The notes beneath the pieces are model-generated. The model had not been told where the DNA came from and did not search any database. It saw only the letters and a list, made by a program, of their open reading frames with translations. Shown here in pieces: positions 14,406-22,525 of a stretch of DNA of 29,786 nucleotides. Made by a program: the position numbers and the translations under genes. The stretch comes from an uncultured Oscillospiraceae bacterium (GTDB taxonomy: Bacteria > Bacillota_A > Clostridia > Oscillospirales > Oscillospiraceae), in the NCBI GenBank assembly GCA_947631215.1, contig CANRKN010000016.1, forward strand, positions 1 to 29,786, read 5' to 3'. How positions within the stretch are numbered: the stretch's first letter is position 1; every line of letters starts with the position of its first letter.

Positions 14406-17285
14406 TTATTGCTCTTTACGCCGGCGCAGGACCACCGCCGTCAGGGCCGCGCCGCAGCCCAGCAGCATCAGCGCCCAGGGGGCCAGTGCCGTCTCATCCC
14501 CGGTCTTGGGGCTGGTGCTGCCGGGGGCCGCCGTACTGCCCGCCGCGGGGGCGGCCGTCGCGGTCGGGACCGCCGTGGGCGCTGCCGTCGCCGTGGGGAC
14601 GGGCGTGGCTGTAGGCTCTGCCGTCGCCGTGGGTTCCGGCGTGGCCGTGGGTCCCGGCGTGGGGGTGGGCGTCGTTCCGCCCGCGGGGGCCTTCACGGTG
14701 AAGGATATCTTCTCCGCCGTCGGGTCCAGGATCAGCTTGAGATAGTAGGAGTGTTCCTCCACGCTCTGGATACCCACCAGATCGGTGATGTCAGCCGCCT
14801 TGCGCAGGGAACCCGCCGTGTTCTCGATATACAAATAGTCCGACGCGACTATCGATGTTTTATAGGTGTCGGAATTGAACGTCTCCATCCAGTTCTCGTC
14901 GTCATAGGCGCTGAGGATCAGATCCCGGCAGCCGGGGTTGCTGATGGTCACCTCCACCCAGCGGGCCGGCGTGCTTTCCGTCTCCAGCGTGACGTTCACC
15001 ACGCCGTCCTTCAGGGGATAGACATACACCCAGTCGTATATCTCGCTGCCGGGCTCTCCATAGGCCGCGGCCCGCCATTTATAGGCGTACTCGTTGTTGT
15101 CGCCGCTGAACCACCAGCTGCTGTCGATGAGAAGCCAGCCGCCCTCCGGCGGGATGACGTCCCCATCGGTGAGGATGGGGCCCCGGTCGCTGTTATAGGG
15201 GTCCGCCGCCAGCAGCGCCTCCGGCACATTCACCGAGAGAGTGGCGGAAGTGAGCTTTTCAATGCGCACCGTTACGCTGTCCAGGCCCTTTTCCGCCGCC
15301 GCGTCCGCATTCACGTGGTAGTGGAGCATATCCGACCCGTCGTCGTTCTCGTCGAGATATCCCACGGTCACAACAGTGTTTTCATCCGCAGGCACCACGG
15401 TGTAGCCCGGCTTGACGTATACGCGGAAGTAGAGTTCACCGCTCTTGTCCATCACGTACTCGGAGGCCTTGAGGAGCCCCTCCGTCTCACCGGTGACGTT
15501 GACCTTGATGGCGCTGGGCGCCAGGGTGAACTCGATGACGCCGTTCTCGCTGTGGATATTGTACTTGCCGCCGCCCAGGTCCGTGGCCGTGCCGGTCGTC
15601 ACCACAGGCGTTATGCCCTCCGGAGCCTGGCTCAGGTCCAGGGTGACGCCGCTGGCATCCTCCGCTGCGTAGAATATCCACTCGTCGTCGGCAGTGTCGT
15701 CATAGTGGTAATTGTGGGCGCAGTCGGTCAGCCTCCAGTAGAAATCGCTGTATGTATGGGCGATGACCTTCGTCCAGGCGGGCGGGTCCGGGTTGGGGGA
15801 CACGGTCGCGGTGACCTCCGTCAGGGAGGGGTCGGTGACAGCGAAGCTGTAATGATGATAGATGGGCGTATCCGGCTCATAGCGATTGTCGTACCGGTAG
15901 TATTCCCAGACATCCACACCCGCGCCGGGGAACTGCACCGTATACTCCGCCGGCACCAGGATATAGCCACCGCCGCCGTAGATCGGGCCGCCGGCCGTGT
16001 TGGGCGCCACATATTCACCGTCCACGTCCAGGGGGTTGGAGGACAGAAGCACATCCTCTCCCTCCACCTTCAGCACGGGCGTGGTCCCCACGGCGAACTT
16101 CAAAAGGCCGCTTTCGTCCCCCCGCAGCCTATAGTACGTGTTATGGGGCTCGCCTCTGGACACATATCCCTGCTTCTGCTGATACGCCTGCAGGATGAAG
16201 CTGTACCGGCCGTCGGCGTTATCGGTGAGTCTGATGGTGAATTCGCTGTATTGGTCAAACGCCCCGCTGTCGGTGAACACGGGCCACTCCAGCGCCGTGC
16301 CGGTCCAGTCGCCGCTGCCCGAGGCCACCTCGTTTTCCTCCCGGTCCTCAATCTTCCAGGCCGTGCCGGGGGCGTCGGTGATCTCGATTGTGATCCACCG
16401 GGCAAGCTGGTCTACCTTCACCACCTCAATGGTCAGGTCATCCCAGCCCAGGGCGTCGTCCCGCTCCACGGTCCAGATCTGATATATCTCGCCGCCCAGG
16501 GCGTCATAGGCCCAGGCGTTGGTGAACACGGTGTTCTCCATGCTCAGCCGGTAGCCGTTTTTGAGGGTCACCGTGCCGGCGCCGAAGGGAATGTAGCTGC
16601 CCTCTTCAAGGCTCCCCTCCGCCGCGATCAGGCCCTCCGCAGCGCCGGTGAAGTGCACCTGGGGCGCGGTCACGGTGACGGTCACGGACGTGCAGCCGGT
16701 CACATCTATGTATTCGTCCAGCACGCCAACGACGCCGTCGCCCTCCGCCGAGAGGCCGCAATAGGCGCCCTCCGGGAGGGTATAGCCCAGCTTCTCCCCG
16801 GCCACGCTCACCGTGCCGGTCCAGTCGCCGGCGCCGGCGTCATAGGTCTTGTCCTCCGCGCCCAGAAGAGTCAGGGCCAGACCCGTGGGGTTCACCACCG
16901 TCACGGCCAGGTCCCGGACCTCATCCGCGGGCGCTTCCGTGGTCTCGGGTTCGTCCGTAGTTTCCGGCTCCTCCGTGGCTTCGGGGTCTGCCGTAGTCTC
17001 GGGCTCCTCCGTGGCCTCGGGGTCTGCCGTAGTCTCGGGCTCCTCCGTGGCCTCGGGGTCTGCCGTAGTTTCCGGTTCCTCCGTGGCTTCGGGGTCTGCC
17101 GTGGCCTCGGGCTCGTCCGTAGCTGCCGGCTCGTTCGTAGCCTCGGGCCCTGCCGTGGCTTCGGCCTCTGTAGTCGTCTCAGGCACCGCCGTATCCTCCG
17201 GCTCCGCCGCGGCCAAGGCGCCGCCGCCGGCCACCGAGAACACCATCACCGCAATCAGCAGCATGGCAAGCAGCTGTTTTTTCAT
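14406..17285 (-). CDS. large sortase-anchored surface protein (SPKTG signal)
   Basis: This 959-residue exported protein is paralogous to its neighbour along nearly its whole middle. Residues 1-25 form a signal peptide (ending ALA). Residues 63-110 are four 12-residue repeats of ADPEATEEPETT. The beta-rich region of about 745 residues carries the same module signatures (ARWITIEI, PAWTKVIA, ARWVEVTI; GSEIYDW). Residues about 873-924 are a Pro/Thr-rich wall-spanning linker. SPKTG at 925-929, a hydrophobic segment and RRRKEQ complete a sortase signal. SPXTG-type variants of LPXTG are known sortase substrates in clostridia. Segments near the end of the shared region are identical to the sister gene over about 40 bases, suggesting recent duplication or gene conversion. 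SD GAGGAGGAAGG precedes the ATG, 42 bases after the last peptide gene. No sortase gene is in the window. Confidence 0.87.
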   Translation of the reverse strand: MKKQLLAMLLIAVMVFSVAGGGALAAAEPEDTAVPETTTEAEATAGPEATNEPAATDEPEATADPEATEEPETTADPEATEEPETTADPEATEEPETTADPEATEEPETTDEPETTEAPADEVRDLAVTVVNPTGLALTLLGAEDKTYDAGAGDWTGTVSVAGEKLGYTLPEGAYCGLSAEGDGVVGVLDEYIDVTGCTSVTVTVTAPQVHFTGAAEGLIAAEGSLEEGSYIPFGAGTVTLKNGYRLSMENTVFTNAWAYDALGGEIYQIWTVERDDALGWDDLTIEVVKVDQLARWITIEITDAPGTAWKIEDREENEVASGSGDWTGTALEWPVFTDSGAFDQYSEFTIRLTDNADGRYSFILQAYQQKQGYVSRGEPHNTYYRLRGDESGLLKFAVGTTPVLKVEGEDVLLSSNPLDVDGEYVAPNTAGGPIYGGGGYILVPAEYTVQFPGAGVDVWEYYRYDNRYEPDTPIYHHYSFAVTDPSLTEVTATVSPNPDPPAWTKVIAHTYSDFYWRLTDCAHNYHYDDTADDEWIFYAAEDASGVTLDLSQAPEGITPVVTTGTATDLGGGKYNIHSENGVIEFTLAPSAIKVNVTGETEGLLKASEYVMDKSGELYFRVYVKPGYTVVPADENTVVTVGYLDENDDGSDMLHYHVNADAAAEKGLDSVTVRIEKLTSATLSVNVPEALLAADPYNSDRGPILTDGDVIPPEGGWLLIDSSWWFSGDNNEYAYKWRAAAYGEPGSEIYDWVYVYPLKDGVVNVTLETESTPARWVEVTISNPGCRDLILSAYDDENWMETFNSDTYKTSIVASDYLYIENTAGSLRKAADITDLVGIQSVEEHSYYLKLILDPTAEKISFTVKAPAGGTTPTPTPGPTATPEPTATAEPTATPVPTATAAPTAVPTATAAPAAGSTAAPGSTSPKTGDETALAPWALMLLGCGAALTAVVLRRRKEQ
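16956..17099 (-). repeat. four 36-bp tandem repeats (ADPEATEEPETT units)
   Basis: Four in-frame 36-base units encode residues 63-110. The two central copies are identical and the two outer copies differ from each other at one base. Such near-identity implies recent expansion or homogenisation and an easily changed copy number. Confidence 0.92.
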
Positions 17286-17306
17286 ATTCCTTCCTCCTCT
17301 TTACGC

Positions 17307-17321
17307 GCGGGAACGTCCCGC
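17307..17321 (-). other. small hairpin between peptide C and the surface protein
   Basis: GCGGGA and TCCCGC flank a three-base loop in the 42-base gap. No T-tract follows, so it is not a standard terminator. It might be a processing or stability element separating the highly expressed small genes from the large downstream ones. Confidence 0.3.
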
Positions 17322-17327
17322 AGGGTA

Positions 17328-17513
17328 TTACTTTTTTGCTTTTTTGATATCGGCGATGCAGTTTCTGCAAAGGAGCCTGGCCTGGCCCTGCTTCTCATAC
17401 AGATAGGGCATGACCTGTGTCTTATTATGGCACTCGTCGCAGATGCCGGTCACGTAAAATCCGCCGGACACGGCCTCCAGCGCCTCGTCGGCCAGCTCTT
17501 TGTTCTCACTCAT
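17328..17513 (-). CDS. double-glycine-leader small secreted peptide C (CxxC...CxxC)
   Basis: This 61-residue precursor has a leader of 18 residues with the C39-type recognition pattern ELADEALEAVSGG. The core (19-61) holds two cysteine pairs, CDEC (25-28) and CRNC (49-52), in a basic, zinc-ribbon-like context ending IKKAKK. The pairs could bind one zinc ion or form disulfides after export. The start at 17513 is preceded by AAGGAGGATAAG; the frame stays open upstream, but only this start gives a normal leader. It is the third of three tandem precursors directly downstream of the NHLM exporter genes. No homologous bacteriocin family is recognised. The leader assignment is firm; the biological role is unknown. 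Confidence 0.8.
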   Translation of the reverse strand: MSENKELADEALEAVSGGFYVTGICDECHNKTQVMPYLYEKQGQARLLCRNCIADIKKAKK

Positions 17514-17557
17514 AGTCTTATCCTCCTTGATAACCATCCCGCCGCACATGGACCACT

Positions 17558-17773
17558 TTAAACAGATCGCCAGCCGGACGAACCCAAAACGCATTCCCAA
17601 TGCTTCCCGCACCCGGGACAGTACGCGTCCTCGGCGCTGCCCACTATCATGGTCACGCCGCAGATGCAGGTGAGTTTGCCATCAGCCGAATACCTGATGA
17701 AGGCGGAGTAATCACCCTGCCCGCCGACCACGGCGTCCAGGACGTCGTCGGTCAGTTCCTTTTTCCCGCTCAT
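17558..17773 (-). CDS. double-glycine-leader small secreted peptide B (CxC...CxxC...C)
   Basis: This 71-residue precursor has the 18-residue leader MSGKKELTDDVLDAVVGG. The 53-residue core has Cys36 and Cys38 (TCICG), Cys52 and Cys55 (YCPGCGKHW), and a fifth cysteine, Cys61. The region aligns with peptide A: T-C-x(1-2)-CG-x-T, about ten residues, then A-x-C-x(1-2)-CG-x-HW. This suggests common ancestry and a small zinc-ribbon or disulfide fold. The SD AAGGAGGAAAG stands directly before ATG 17773. A longer in-frame reading exists upstream but would bury the leader. It is likely cleaved after Gly18 by the C39 exporter encoded upstream. Confidence 0.82.
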   Translation of the reverse strand: MSGKKELTDDVLDAVVGGQGDYSAFIRYSADGKLTCICGVTMIVGSAEDAYCPGCGKHWECVLGSSGWRSV

Positions 17774-17814
17774 GGTCTTTCCTCCTTCATGGCCGCCATG
17801 CCGCCCGCGCGTCA

Positions 17815-18063
17815 CTATTTTGACGTTACCTCCCACCAGTAGGGAGGCTCGTATTGCCAATGGTACCCGCACCCGCACACCGCGGTCGCGGCGCCGCCCC
17901 CGTTTATGGTCGTACCGCATTTGGGGCAGGTGAACCCCTCATCTTCATTCACAAAGACCCTGAAGCCTACCGTGATGGCGTGACCCAAGCCGCCCGTCAC
18001 GGCGTCCAGGTTTTCGTCGGACAATTCCGCGGGGGGGGGTAATATTCTCTCTTTCTCGTTCAT
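17815..18063 (-). CDS. double-glycine-leader small secreted peptide A (CxxC...CxC, Trp-rich tail)
   Basis: This 82-residue precursor has a 25-residue leader with an unusual PPP stretch followed by ELSDENLDAVTGG. The 57-residue core carries CPKC (46-49) and CGCG (Cys63, Cys65), then YHWQYEPPYWW, an aromatic tail. The cysteine block matches peptide B in order and spacing. GGAGGT lies eight bases upstream of the ATG. The PPP codons contain nine consecutive C (minus strand), a tract that could slip and throw the frame. It is the first of the three precursors, 73 bases after the exporter gene. Export and cleavage by the neighbouring C39 transporter are inferred from the leader; antimicrobial, signalling or metal-binding roles are all open. 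Confidence 0.83.
   Translation of the reverse strand: MNEKERILPPPAELSDENLDAVTGGLGHAITVGFRVFVNEDEGFTCPKCGTTINGGGAATAVCGCGYHWQYEPPYWWEVTSK
18031..18039 (-). repeat. nine-base homopolymer inside the peptide A leader
   Basis: Nine G on the plus strand (nine C in the mRNA) encode Pro-Pro-Pro at residues 9-11. A one-base slip in either direction would destroy the leader and core, giving a possible on/off switch for this single peptide. Confidence 0.85.
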
Positions 18064-18136
18064 GGAAAATACCTCCGGTCGTTATTCATCTATCCCTTTA
18101 TACGTTTTGACCGGGCAAAAGGGCCAGGGAATTTTA

Positions 18137-20335
18137 TCACGCGCCCTCCCCGGCGCTGTCCGTGTCCAGCCGCTGGCGGGACACCAGCTCCGCGAAGAAG
18201 CCGTTCGCGGCGATGAGCTCGTCGTAGGTGCCGTCCTCCACGATGCGGCCGCCGTCCAGGACGATGATGCGGTCGCAGTGGCGGATGGTGCTCAGGCGGT
18301 GGGCGATGACGATACGGGTGCATTTCAGCTTATCCAGGGACTCGGACACGATGCGCTGGGTGATGTTGTCCAGGGCGGAGGTGGCCTCGTCGAACATGAG
18401 GATGCGGGGCTTGGGGGCGATGGCCCGGGCGATCAGCAGCCGCTGGCGCTGGCCGCCGGAGATGCCGCCGCTGCCCTCGGATATCATGGTGTTCATGCCC
18501 ATGGGCATGCGCCGGATGTCGTCGGCGATGCCCGCCATCTCCGCCGCCTCCCAGGCGTCGTCCAGGGTCAGCCACGGCGCGGAGATGGTGATATTGGAAT
18601 AGATGTCCCCCTGGAACAGCTTCCCGTCCTGCATCACCACGCCCATGCGCCGGCGCAGGCTCTTCAGGTCCAGACCGGACATGTCCCGGCCGTCGTAGTA
18701 GATAGCGCCCTTCTGGGGCGTCTCGAAGCCCAGCAGCAGACGCATGAGGGTGCTCTTGCCGCAGCCGGTCTTGCCCACGATGGCCACGTACTGGCCCGGG
18801 CGGATCTTGAGGCTCATATCGTCCACCACGTTGGGCGTATCCTCGCCGTAGCGGAAGGAGACGTTGTTCAGCTCGATGCCGCCGGACAGCCGCTCCACCA
18901 CCTGCTTGTCGGTGCCGATCTCCGGCTCCGTCTCCAGGATGGGTTTCGCCATATTGAGGATGGGGATGATCTGGCCCACCATGGCGGCGATGCCCGCGAG
19001 GGAGGTGAAGGCCGCGGTGATCATAGCGTAGGCGGAGTTGAAAGCGTAGTATTCCGCCGCGGACACGCCGCTTTTCACCGCGATGGCGTACATAACCAGC
19101 GTCCCGGTCAGGGAGATGGCCAGGCTGATGACGCTGTTTATTTTCAGAAACATGGGCGGGTCATAGGCCAGCTTTGCCCCGGCGGCGAACTGCTCGCTCC
19201 ACTTGGCGAAGGCCCGCTTCTCCGCGCCGGAGAGCTTGATCTTCTGCACGCCGCTGATGAGGGCGTAGGAAAGGCCGCTCTCCCGGGCGCTCTGCTCCAT
19301 GAGCTGCTGGGTGACGGACATCTGCCGGAAGGCGGTGAGCACGGAGAACACCGTGGTCACCAGCACGATGATCATCGCCGGCGCCACCAATGACGGCGCG
19401 AAGGCGAAGATCTGGCTGATCTGCAGAAGGGAGAACAGGCTCGTAAGGCCCACCGACGCCACCGAGGACACCAGGAGGCTCGACAGCGTCTTGATGTTCA
19501 TGACGCGGCTCGCCATCTCGCCGGTGCTGAATCTCTTGAAGAAATTGGCCGGCAATGCGAACAGGCGCATCATGCTGGCGGCCTCCACGGACACCGACAC
19601 CTTCGTGTTCATCCGGCTGGTCAGCATCTGCTTCGCCACCTCCAAGAGCTTGGAGGCGATGCTCACCAGCAGCATGAAGCTCACCAGCGCCGCCAGCACC
19701 CGCACGCTGCCGCTGGCCGTCACGGAGGAGAAGAGGATGTTGTTGAGCCGCGGCAGCAGCAGTCCCACCAGGGACACCGCCAGCGCGGACAGGGCGAAGA
19801 ATATCCGGTCCGCCCAGGAGGTGCAGCCGCCTATGTACCGCATCAGGCCGGGGATGCCGATCTTCCCCTGGGGGAAGGGGCGGTAAAAGGCGATGGCCTC
19901 GGGCTTGAAGAGCTTTTCCGCCTCATGGTTCACCCGCCGGCGCTTGCCGGCGGCGGTATCGAAGAAGGTATAGCCGGAAAGGCCCGCGGGGATGAGGGCC
20001 GTGGGGGCGCCGTCCTCCCGCCGGAAGGCCAGCATGGCGCCGATGGCGTCCCTGTGCCACCCCTCCTCCAGGGTCACCGTCCGGCGCATGATGCCATACG
20101 GACGCAGGAGAAATTCCAGCTGCTCGTTGAAGTCCTTCACCGAGTCCGGCACCCGCCGGCTCTTGGCGTGATAGAACTTCAGTATCTCCTCCACGGCGCT
20201 GCGCGCCTGGCGGGCGCTGTCGGAGGAGGCCACAGGCCGGCCCAGCACCGCCCCGGCGATGGAGGCGAAGCCCTCCTCGAAGGCCTGCTGGTCCTGGCGC
20301 TTGCGTTCGCGTATTTGTTCGTCAAACCAACCCAT
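18137..20335 (-). CDS. NHLM-type bacteriocin-system ABC transporter, permease/ATPase without C39 peptidase
   Basis: This 732-residue ABC exporter half forms the second transporter of NHLM/NHLP peptide export systems. Its N-terminal region of about 155 residues (FEEGFASIAG, then LEEGWHRDAIGAMLAF) is the family-specific soluble domain, not a peptidase. A six-helix membrane domain follows (about 160-440). The ATPase domain has Walker A VGKTGCGKS (Lys527), signature SGGISGGQRQRLLIARAI and Walker B ILMFDEATSALD, all intact, so it should hydrolyse ATP. It starts 11 bases after the C39 exporter stop with GGGAGGG upstream, clearly co-transcribed. It probably works as a heterodimer or in series with the peptidase-containing exporter to move the leader peptides across the membrane. 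Confidence 0.92.
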   Translation of the reverse strand: MGWFDEQIRERKRQDQQAFEEGFASIAGAVLGRPVASSDSARQARSAVEEILKFYHAKSRRVPDSVKDFNEQLEFLLRPYGIMRRTVTLEEGWHRDAIGAMLAFRREDGAPTALIPAGLSGYTFFDTAAGKRRRVNHEAEKLFKPEAIAFYRPFPQGKIGIPGLMRYIGGCTSWADRIFFALSALAVSLVGLLLPRLNNILFSSVTASGSVRVLAALVSFMLLVSIASKLLEVAKQMLTSRMNTKVSVSVEAASMMRLFALPANFFKRFSTGEMASRVMNIKTLSSLLVSSVASVGLTSLFSLLQISQIFAFAPSLVAPAMIIVLVTTVFSVLTAFRQMSVTQQLMEQSARESGLSYALISGVQKIKLSGAEKRAFAKWSEQFAAGAKLAYDPPMFLKINSVISLAISLTGTLVMYAIAVKSGVSAAEYYAFNSAYAMITAAFTSLAGIAAMVGQIIPILNMAKPILETEPEIGTDKQVVERLSGGIELNNVSFRYGEDTPNVVDDMSLKIRPGQYVAIVGKTGCGKSTLMRLLLGFETPQKGAIYYDGRDMSGLDLKSLRRRMGVVMQDGKLFQGDIYSNITISAPWLTLDDAWEAAEMAGIADDIRRMPMGMNTMISEGSGGISGGQRQRLLIARAIAPKPRILMFDEATSALDNITQRIVSESLDKLKCTRIVIAHRLSTIRHCDRIIVLDGGRIVEDGTYDELIAANGFFAELVSRQRLDTDSAGEGA

Positions 20336-20346
20336 AGCGCCCTCCC

Positions 20347-22521
20347 TCAGTCATTGGACACCAGACGGGTGTAGTACCCGCCCTTGGCGTACAGCTCGTC
20401 GTGTGTGCCCCGCTCCACCACCTTGCCCTGGTCCAGGACGATGATCTCGTCGCAGTCCCGGATGGTGGAGAGCCGGTGGGCCACCACGATGCAGGTGATG
20501 CCCCGGTTCTTGATGGAGTTGACCACCTCGAACTCCGTCTTGGCGTCCAAGGCTGAGGTGGCCTCGTCCAGGATGATGATGGTGGGGTCCTGGGCCAGGA
20601 CGCGGGCAATCTCCATGCGCTGGCGCTGGCCGCCGGAGAAGTCCCGGCCGCCCTCGGTCAGCATGTGCTCGTAGCCGCCCTCCCGCTGGACGATGTCGCT
20701 GTGTATCCCCGCGTCCCGGGCAGCCAAAATCATCTCAAAGTCCTCGATGGACTTATCCCACATCTTTATATTGTTGGCGATGGTGTCCTCGAAGAGGATG
20801 ATGTCCTGGTCCACCACGGCGAGAGACCCGGTGAACACGTTGCGGTCTATCTCTTTTATGGGCTTTCCGTCGAAGAGTATCTCCCCGCTCCAGGGCTGAT
20901 AGAGCCCGGATATGAGCTTGGAAAGGGTGCTCTTGCCGCAGCCGGAGCCGCCCACGAAGGCCACCCGGCTGCCCGGTTTCAAGGTCAGGTTAAAGTCCTC
21001 GATAAGGGGGTCCGCCAGCTTGGAGTAGCCGAAGGTGACGTGCTTCATCTCAAGCTGGCCGGAGAGCTTGTCGTAGCTGTCTATCTCCGGGGCGTCGGTC
21101 ATGTTCACGTCGTTGGGGTACTCCATCACGTCCTCCACCCGCTCCATCTCCGAGCGCATCTCCTGGATGGTCTGCCCGGCGCTGATCAATGTGGTGGCGG
21201 GGGCGGTGAAGCTCATGAGGAAGCCCTGGAAGGCCATGACCATACCGATGGTGAACTGTCCCTGCATGACGAACAGCACGCCCAGGAACAGTATCACCAT
21301 ATCGGTGAGGACGCTGACCACCGTGGGGATGAGCCCCAGATAGGCGTCCATCTTCTCAAAGCGGGTCTGCTGGGTGTTGACGCTGGCCTGATAGCCCGCC
21401 CAGCGCTCAAAATAGCCGTTCTCCGCGCCGGCGGCCTTGATGGTCTCGATCATCTCGATGGCAGCCATAGTGCTGGCGGCGAGCTTGCCGGAGTCGCGCA
21501 TCTGCACGCGCATGACGTTCACGCGCCTTTTGGAGATGAACCGGCTCACGCCCAGGTTGATGATCACCGAGGCCAGGCCCACCAATGTGAGTATCCAGGA
21601 ATAGCGGAGCATGACCACCAGGTAGAACACCATCATGAGGGCGTTCAGCACCAAGGGGCCCAGGGTGTTCACCAGCTCCTGGGCGATGGAGGCGTTGGTG
21701 GTCTGGCGCTGCTGGATGTCGCCGGCCATGCGCTGGGAGAAAAACTCCATGGGCATGTGCAGCACCTTCCACAGGAACGTGGCCGCGCCCACTGAGGCCA
21801 GCTTTCCCGTGATGCGCAGCGACCACGCCGCCTGTATCCAGGCCACGCTGAGCTGCAAAATGCTCACCCCGGCCAGGGCCAGCAAAAACGGCCACAGCCA
21901 CTCCGGGTTCTGGCCCGTCAGCAGACGGTCCATGAATATCCGGGAGAAGGCCGGGCTGATGACGCCGAACAGGGAGCTTATGAGAGTGGTGACCGCCACG
22001 AACACCAGCGCCGCGCCCGCGCCCTCCAGGCGCTTTTTGGCGTAGCGGGCCATGCTCTTGGGGCTGCCGCCGGGCTCGAAGCCCTCCCCCGGCTCGAACA
22101 TCAGGCATATGCCGGTGAAGGAGCTGTCGAAGGTCTCCATGCTCACGGGCACCGTGCCCCGGGCCGGGTCGTTCAATATGGCCTTGCCGCCCTTGAACCC
22201 GTCCAGCACCACGAAGTGGTTGAAGTTCCAGTGGATGATGCAGGGGAAGGTGCCGTTCTCCTTCAGGTCCTCCGGCTCAAAGCGGTAGGCCCGGGCTATG
22301 AGACCATAGCTCCGGGCTGCTTTCAGCACATTTTTGGCGTTGGAGCCGTCCCGGCTCACGCCGCAGTCGGCGCGCACCTGCTCCAGGGGCACCCACTTTC
22401 CGTAATAGGCCAGCACCATGGTAAGGCTGGCGGCGCCGCACTCCAGCGCCTCCATCTGCATGACCACGGGCACCTTGGCCACGCCCTTCGTCACGGGCGA
22501 TTTGATCTGCTGCTTCTTCAT
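20347..22521 (-). CDS. NHLM-type peptidase-containing ABC exporter (C39 domain)
   Basis: This membrane exporter cleaves double-glycine leaders and translocates the released cores. The 724 residues contain an intact C39 peptidase (about 15-140) with Cys28 in LECGAASL, His102 in WNFNHFVVL and Asp118 in LNDPARG. A six-helix domain (about 160-450) and an ATPase domain follow, with Walker A GSGCGKST (Lys530), FSGGQRQRMEIARVL and IIILDEATSALD. The three precursors downstream all end their leaders in Gly-Gly within an ELxDxxLxAVxGG pattern, exactly what such peptidases recognise. The gene starts four bases after the secretion-protein stop; no strong ribosome site is visible, which suggests translational coupling. 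Family knowledge places it in TIGR03796-like NHLM transporters; that match was not computed. Confidence 0.94.
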   Translation of the reverse strand: MKKQQIKSPVTKGVAKVPVVMQMEALECGAASLTMVLAYYGKWVPLEQVRADCGVSRDGSNAKNVLKAARSYGLIARAYRFEPEDLKENGTFPCIIHWNFNHFVVLDGFKGGKAILNDPARGTVPVSMETFDSSFTGICLMFEPGEGFEPGGSPKSMARYAKKRLEGAGAALVFVAVTTLISSLFGVISPAFSRIFMDRLLTGQNPEWLWPFLLALAGVSILQLSVAWIQAAWSLRITGKLASVGAATFLWKVLHMPMEFFSQRMAGDIQQRQTTNASIAQELVNTLGPLVLNALMMVFYLVVMLRYSWILTLVGLASVIINLGVSRFISKRRVNVMRVQMRDSGKLAASTMAAIEMIETIKAAGAENGYFERWAGYQASVNTQQTRFEKMDAYLGLIPTVVSVLTDMVILFLGVLFVMQGQFTIGMVMAFQGFLMSFTAPATTLISAGQTIQEMRSEMERVEDVMEYPNDVNMTDAPEIDSYDKLSGQLEMKHVTFGYSKLADPLIEDFNLTLKPGSRVAFVGGSGCGKSTLSKLISGLYQPWSGEILFDGKPIKEIDRNVFTGSLAVVDQDIILFEDTIANNIKMWDKSIEDFEMILAARDAGIHSDIVQREGGYEHMLTEGGRDFSGGQRQRMEIARVLAQDPTIIILDEATSALDAKTEFEVVNSIKNRGITCIVVAHRLSTIRDCDEIIVLDQGKVVERGTHDELYAKGGYYTRLVSND

Positions 22522-22525
22522 GGGC

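Noticed and set aside
13998..17099. Regularly spaced repeats that might look like a CRISPR array
   Set aside because: The repeats are directly adjacent, have no unique spacers, are multiples of three and encode Pro/Glu/Thr-rich protein spacers; no cas genes are present.
11538..17561. A 2007-codon open frame on the plus strand, antisense to both surface proteins and peptide C
   Set aside because: It spans several convincing minus-strand genes and their gaps. It reads as G/A/R/H-rich sequence without domains, and its openness follows from the GC-rich codon usage of the genes opposite. The minus-strand genes have signal peptides, ribosome sites and recognisable motifs.
17328..18063. Peptides as Nif11-like or nitrile-hydratase-like leader precursors
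   Set aside because: Those leaders are long, about 60-80 residues. Here the leaders are only 18-25 residues with the classical ELxDxxLxAVxGG form, although the exporter is of the NHLM kind.
18064..18136. A separate promoter for the peptide genes in the gap after the exporter
   Set aside because: AT-rich patches such as TATAAA are present, but no -35 at acceptable spacing could be found, so only the ribosome binding site is supported.
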